From Ailanthus altissimus (lineage: Eukaryota > Streptophyta > Magnoliopsida > Sapindales > Simaroubaceae), in the NCBI GenBank assembly GCA_946807835.1, contig OX327702.1:4092001-4156000 (forward strand): a DNA stretch of 64,000 bases, given 5' to 3'. Positions 60,411-64,000 of this stretch are shown piece by piece; position 1 is the stretch's first letter; the number at the start of each line of letters is the position of its first letter. The position numbers and the translations under genes were made by a program. Under the pieces are notes generated by a model. That model had not been told where the DNA came from. It ran no database searches and was given only the letters and a program-made list of their open reading frames with translations.

Positions 60411-61602
60411 TAATTTAAAAATAATGATTGATCATTATAATTGATGCTAGTACAACTTTTTTTTAAAGCATGGATTGATAACTCTTTACATTAAGAATGG
60501 GTGAAAGGTAAAAGTTTTATGAAAATATTTGCGTACAAGTGTAAATTCATTCAAGTGGGGTATATATACCATGGGCCAACTTGGGAAATGTACACAAATA
60601 ATCTTTTTTTATTAAATAAATATATTTTTATAGCCAAAAAGTTAAAAGGTAAACTTTATTAGCCATAAATTTTATTCCGAATCATATTATCCTCAAATTC
60701 ACTTGACACTCTCTCACATCGTTACCTCTCAACTCACTCAACACTTACTCAAATATTAACTTTAAAAGTTATATCTCAGGTATTTGTACTATGATATTTG
60801 AATATTTGAAGTAAAAAGACACAAGTTAGAAAGTCAAAATCTAGAGAATGGGCGAAAAGTGGTTAGTTTTCAGCTTCTTTCGTTTTTTTGTTTTTGTATT
60901 TTTGTAAAAAATGATAAAAAATAAGTATATTTAGAGTAAAATAAGTTGAAAATAGAATTTAGTTGAAAACAATCAAAAATGGTAAAAAAATGGGCAAATT
61001 GCTAAAAATGACGACGAAGACAATTGCGTCTCGCGACATGTGACACACATACATGCCGCACTTGCATCACACACCGCGATACACCTCGTGCATTCATAAT
61101 TTACGCCTCATATATGCGGCATGTATGCAAGACTAAGACGTGCGTGTCGCTCCACATGGCATAAGACGAGACATGCAAGGTACGAGTTGGCCATTTTTAA
61201 TGCACCCAAATGGGAGCATGCCACATTGCAAAAAAAATAAAAAATAAAAAAGGCTAAAAATAAGTAAATAATAAATAATAATAATTACTATTTTAAAGTA
61301 AAAAAAATTATTATTATTCTTATAACATTAATAATAAGGTTAAATTTAAAATAATAATAATAAAAATATTGTATAATAATTATAATGATAGTAATAATAC
61401 TATATTAATAGAAATAAAAATTAAAATAATAATAAAAGAGAAGATATACAATAGTAATTAAATTTATTAGAATTATTATGATAAATGGTAATATGATTAC
61501 CATAAAATTGAGAAATAATAATTAAAAATAGCCCTTGAAAAAATATTAAATTTATATATTTCTCTAATAGTAATAATAATTAAAAATAATTATTATAGTA
61601 AA
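60411..61602. other. AT-rich non-coding DNA with a GC-contrasting patch
   Basis: There is no gene. 60995-61205 is a patch rich in GACGTG, TGCATG-type and CGAG words inside AT-rich DNA. 61220-61640 is ATT/ATA low-complexity sequence. The patch resembles 63900-64000 in style. Confidence 0.5.
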
Positions 61603-63800
61603 TCAAATAATATTAATTAAAGTTAAATAACAATAATAATAACAATTAATAGTAACCATACCTAAGTTATGTTGTTCCAACATATAGCAGTATGCTGAGA
61701 GTAATATGAACGAAGCTTTTGGAGAACCGGCTATGAACCTGTGTGCATGCTTCTTAGCTCGGAAAGCAGTGACAAGTGTTTTCTCCACCCTAATTTTTTT
61801 TCGTATGTTGGCTTAGATCTTTGTAGGTCTATAAATATACTCACTGATGCAAACTTATTTTTTAATGAATTTACCAATAATTTGACTCTTCGCTTATTGG
61901 TAACCATCACAGAACTGATCTAGCTGACACATGTGATTCGCATCAATCCAGCACATAATGAAATGTTTCTTGGCATCAGTCGACATTGTATGTATTCGTC
62001 ATTTACATCTTTCATCATCATATTTTGCCTTAAATTAATTTTTAGTAGACCTTGAAACTTTAAAGCTCCAATCACCCATGAATGCCAGCATACTAATAGC
62101 CTAATAAAGTTCATCCTTAGTATCATACAACTTCTTAGCAAACATATCCTTAATTTTGGAACTAAACACCTTATTCGATAAGACCAAGTCCAATGGTGGT
62201 ATTGCAGGAAGAAACTGAAAAAGGGTTTTCTACTTTAACTTCATCTCCTAATCTAACTAAAGTGTATGCATATGTATCTTCATTAAGGAAGGTATTAGAA
62301 ACATAGCAATGCTCACCTTTGTGAATGTCATCAAATCCTTCATCTTCTTCCACATCATCATCAATTTCAATACCATCGACATCCTTTTCTATTTGACTAT
62401 CGAAATGCGTAAATATTAAGTCTTCATTAAACTTTGGTGGAGAATAATCATGATAGTTATCAGTGATATTATAGAAAGCACCAAAGTTGGTATTGTTGGG
62501 ACTATGTAGCTTAAGGGTGGGCACTGTTCGGTTTGGTTCGGTCCGATTTTGATCAGAACCAAACCGAACTATGGAATGGAAAACTGAATATAACCAAAAT
62601 TAGATCTGAAATCAAATCGGACCGCGTCAAATTTTTTCGGTTTGGTCTAATCAATTTTTTGGGTTTTTATAATCTCTAAATTCTATCTCCAAATTCTAAT
62701 CCAAATCTTAATCACCAAAATTTGCCAAATTCTAACCTCTAAATTCACATTAACTCAAGCAACTACAACTAATTAGAATTAATCATAATAGCATGTAAAT
62801 AGATTAAATAAAAAAAAATGAAGAAAAAGGATTTGGATGACTTACTATTAGTCTGTCATGATGAGGTGGTTCCGGTGAGGAGGCGAGATGTTGAGGTGCA
62901 ATAGTGGAGGGCGACGGCGAGGCGCAATAGCGGAGAAGTGAAGGCGTGTTCAGCGACGGTGAGGCAACAACGGCTTGCAGGGTGAGAGAGACACGAAAGC
63001 TGTGTTGTCTGGACTTACATGGTGAGAGAGACATGAGAGCTATGCACTGCAAAAATTTCTTTTAGAGAGAGACGAAAGAGTTGAGAAGAGAATAGACCGG
63101 ATTGATTTTAGGGTTTTAAACGATTTTTATTCAATTTATATATACTCATGATGCGGTGCGGGTGAATGTGTTCTAAAATATATATTTTTCCATCAAATAA
63201 GATTTTGCCACGTGGCAAGTTTAGGTTTTTTATTTAGTAAATTGATTTTTTGGTTCGTTTCGGTTTTTTTAATACTGAACTGAACCAAACTAACCTTTTT
63301 GATTTTTTTTATTAGTTTTAAACCGATCAATTTTTTTATCTAATAAAATAGAACCAAACTAGTTCGGTTCGATTTAGTTTGAGCCGATTTTTTTTATTCC
63401 TAGTTTATTTTGCCCACCTTTAGCACAACTCACTTAATTGCTATGAATTGCTGACATGAATTGATTATGGCACGATGGTTGGTTCTAAATGGACACCTAT
63501 GCATCTTCTTTACATATAGGAGCTATGAGTTTCAATGTTACACATATAGGATATAACAATCTTCTATTGATCCCCATAAAAAATATAACATTGTTGTCGT
63601 CTCTAATCTTAGTTGGTCTCAACTTATACTTTGGTGCATCAATAGAAATCTTCATTGACACTCTATGCTTCACATTATCAACTCCAAGTGCTAAACACAC
63701 CCTATTTAATAGCTCTTCATAATTAACGTTCTCTAATACCACAATATCGAAGTTACCAAACTCAGTATATCTCTCTTCTCCATTACTAGAAGTCTTTCAC
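61603..63800 (-). pseudogene. MULE transposase remnant (N-terminal half), interrupted
   Basis: Minus-strand blocks: 63497-63742 gives VLENVNYEELLNRVCLALGV and the MULE N-terminal fold; 62171-62513 gives an acidic linker; about 61600-62160 in several frames gives the MuDR DNA-binding region (CTDAKKHFIMCWIDANHMCQL-like Cys/His block) followed by VEKTLVTAFRAKKHAHRFIAG, SPKASFILLSAYCYMLEQHN, which corresponds to the Y-x-x-A-W-R-A-K...Y...L-x-x-x-N-P-G segment. The DDE catalytic core expected next is absent, replaced by low-complexity DNA. Stops, frameshifts and a 907-bp insertion break it. No MULE terminal inverted repeats were found. Confidence 0.82.
62514..63420. mobile_element. hAT-like terminal-inverted-repeat element (907 bp, non-autonomous)
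   Basis: Ends AGGGTGGGCA (62514) and TGCCCACCTT (63420) form an imperfect 10-bp inverted repeat, with subterminal CGGTTTGGTTCGG repeats on both sides. Flanks TAGCTTA and TAGCACA suggest a decayed target duplication. The element sits inside the MULE remnant, whose reading resumes on either side. The minus-strand frame at 62804-63052 is Ser/Pro-rich with no transposase motif. hAT assignment rests on the GGGTGGGCA terminus and is inference. Confidence 0.8.
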
Positions 63801-64000
63801 CTTCCCCCAAAGAGTACATTGATTGACTTATACTCAATAACACCTGTAACAAAATAAAAAATATATTAAAAAAATATTTAATTAATAAAAAATAAATTAA
63901 AAAAACACGACGACTACGCAAGACAAGTATCAAAATACCCATCTCGTGCTGCGAGAAGGGGTGCGCGCCTTGCATGCAAGGTGCGAGAGAGGGCCTTGCG
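63801..64000. other. Window end: AT-rich run and GC-rich palindromic patch
   Basis: 63850-63905 is A/T-rich. 63906-64000 is GC-rich with the 14-bp palindrome CCTTGCATGCAAGG at about 63968-63981. No gene is supported; it may belong to the MULE or to an unseen element to the right. Confidence 0.45.

Noticed and set aside
62804..63052. 82-codon minus-strand open frame
   Set aside because: Ser/Pro/His-rich low-complexity sequence inside the hAT-like element, with no transposase signature.

Overview
The window is nuclear DNA from a flowering plant, most likely a dicot. It is AT-rich and dominated by Ty1/copia and Ty3/gypsy LTR retrotransposons whose primer-binding sites match plant initiator tRNA-Met. 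It also carries L1-type LINE, tRNA-derived SINE, MULE and hAT-like sequence. The only convincing host gene is one leucine-rich-repeat receptor kinase. No rRNA, tRNA, CRISPR or prokaryotic features were seen.

1-30.8 kb is a Russian-doll stack of one long-LTR Ty1/copia superfamily, mostly pointing left (minus strand). The oldest piece is a leader plus 5' LTR (called D', 16666-18619, with its tail at 30754-30801). Element C' (about 10142-16665) was inserted into the D' leader, B' (7675-10136) into C' pol, and A (1-7674) into the B' leader. A is young: its ORF is intact and its LTRs look identical over the 690 bp that can be compared. A second complete but decayed element, C (18620-30748), split the D' LTR and was itself hit by an opposite-strand solo LTR (21976-24134, TSD ATTAG) and a 5'-truncated L1 LINE (28197-29174).

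30.8-36.7 kb holds AT-rich DNA, a decayed Ty3/gypsy gag-protease remnant (32.3-34.9 kb), and a 131-bp tandem duplication split by a 531-bp solo LTR (36045-36575). 37223-40527 is an apparently intact two-exon non-RD LRR receptor kinase of 1022 aa. A kinase-less LRR fragment lies 1.6 kb downstream (42107-42440).

42.6-60.4 kb is one large Tat-type Ty3/gypsy element (F, minus strand, TSD ATAAT). Its gag, protease, reverse transcriptase, RNase H, second RNase H and integrase remnants are in order, and it has a plus-strand (antisense) extra ORF between integrase and 3' LTR. F was invaded by a nearly intact copia element E (44364-49721, two stops plus an 8-bp duplication frameshift), a non-coding repeat X (55476-56860) and a SINE (about 54677-54865). 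A second X copy lies in element C' at about 12.08-13.85 kb.

60.4-64 kb is AT-rich DNA and a broken MULE transposase (minus) interrupted by a 907-bp hAT-like terminal-inverted-repeat element.

Most genes here do not work together; the transposon proteins served their own replication. The receptor kinase is the functional locus, and its promoter and 3' flank have been reshaped by duplication and retroelement insertion.
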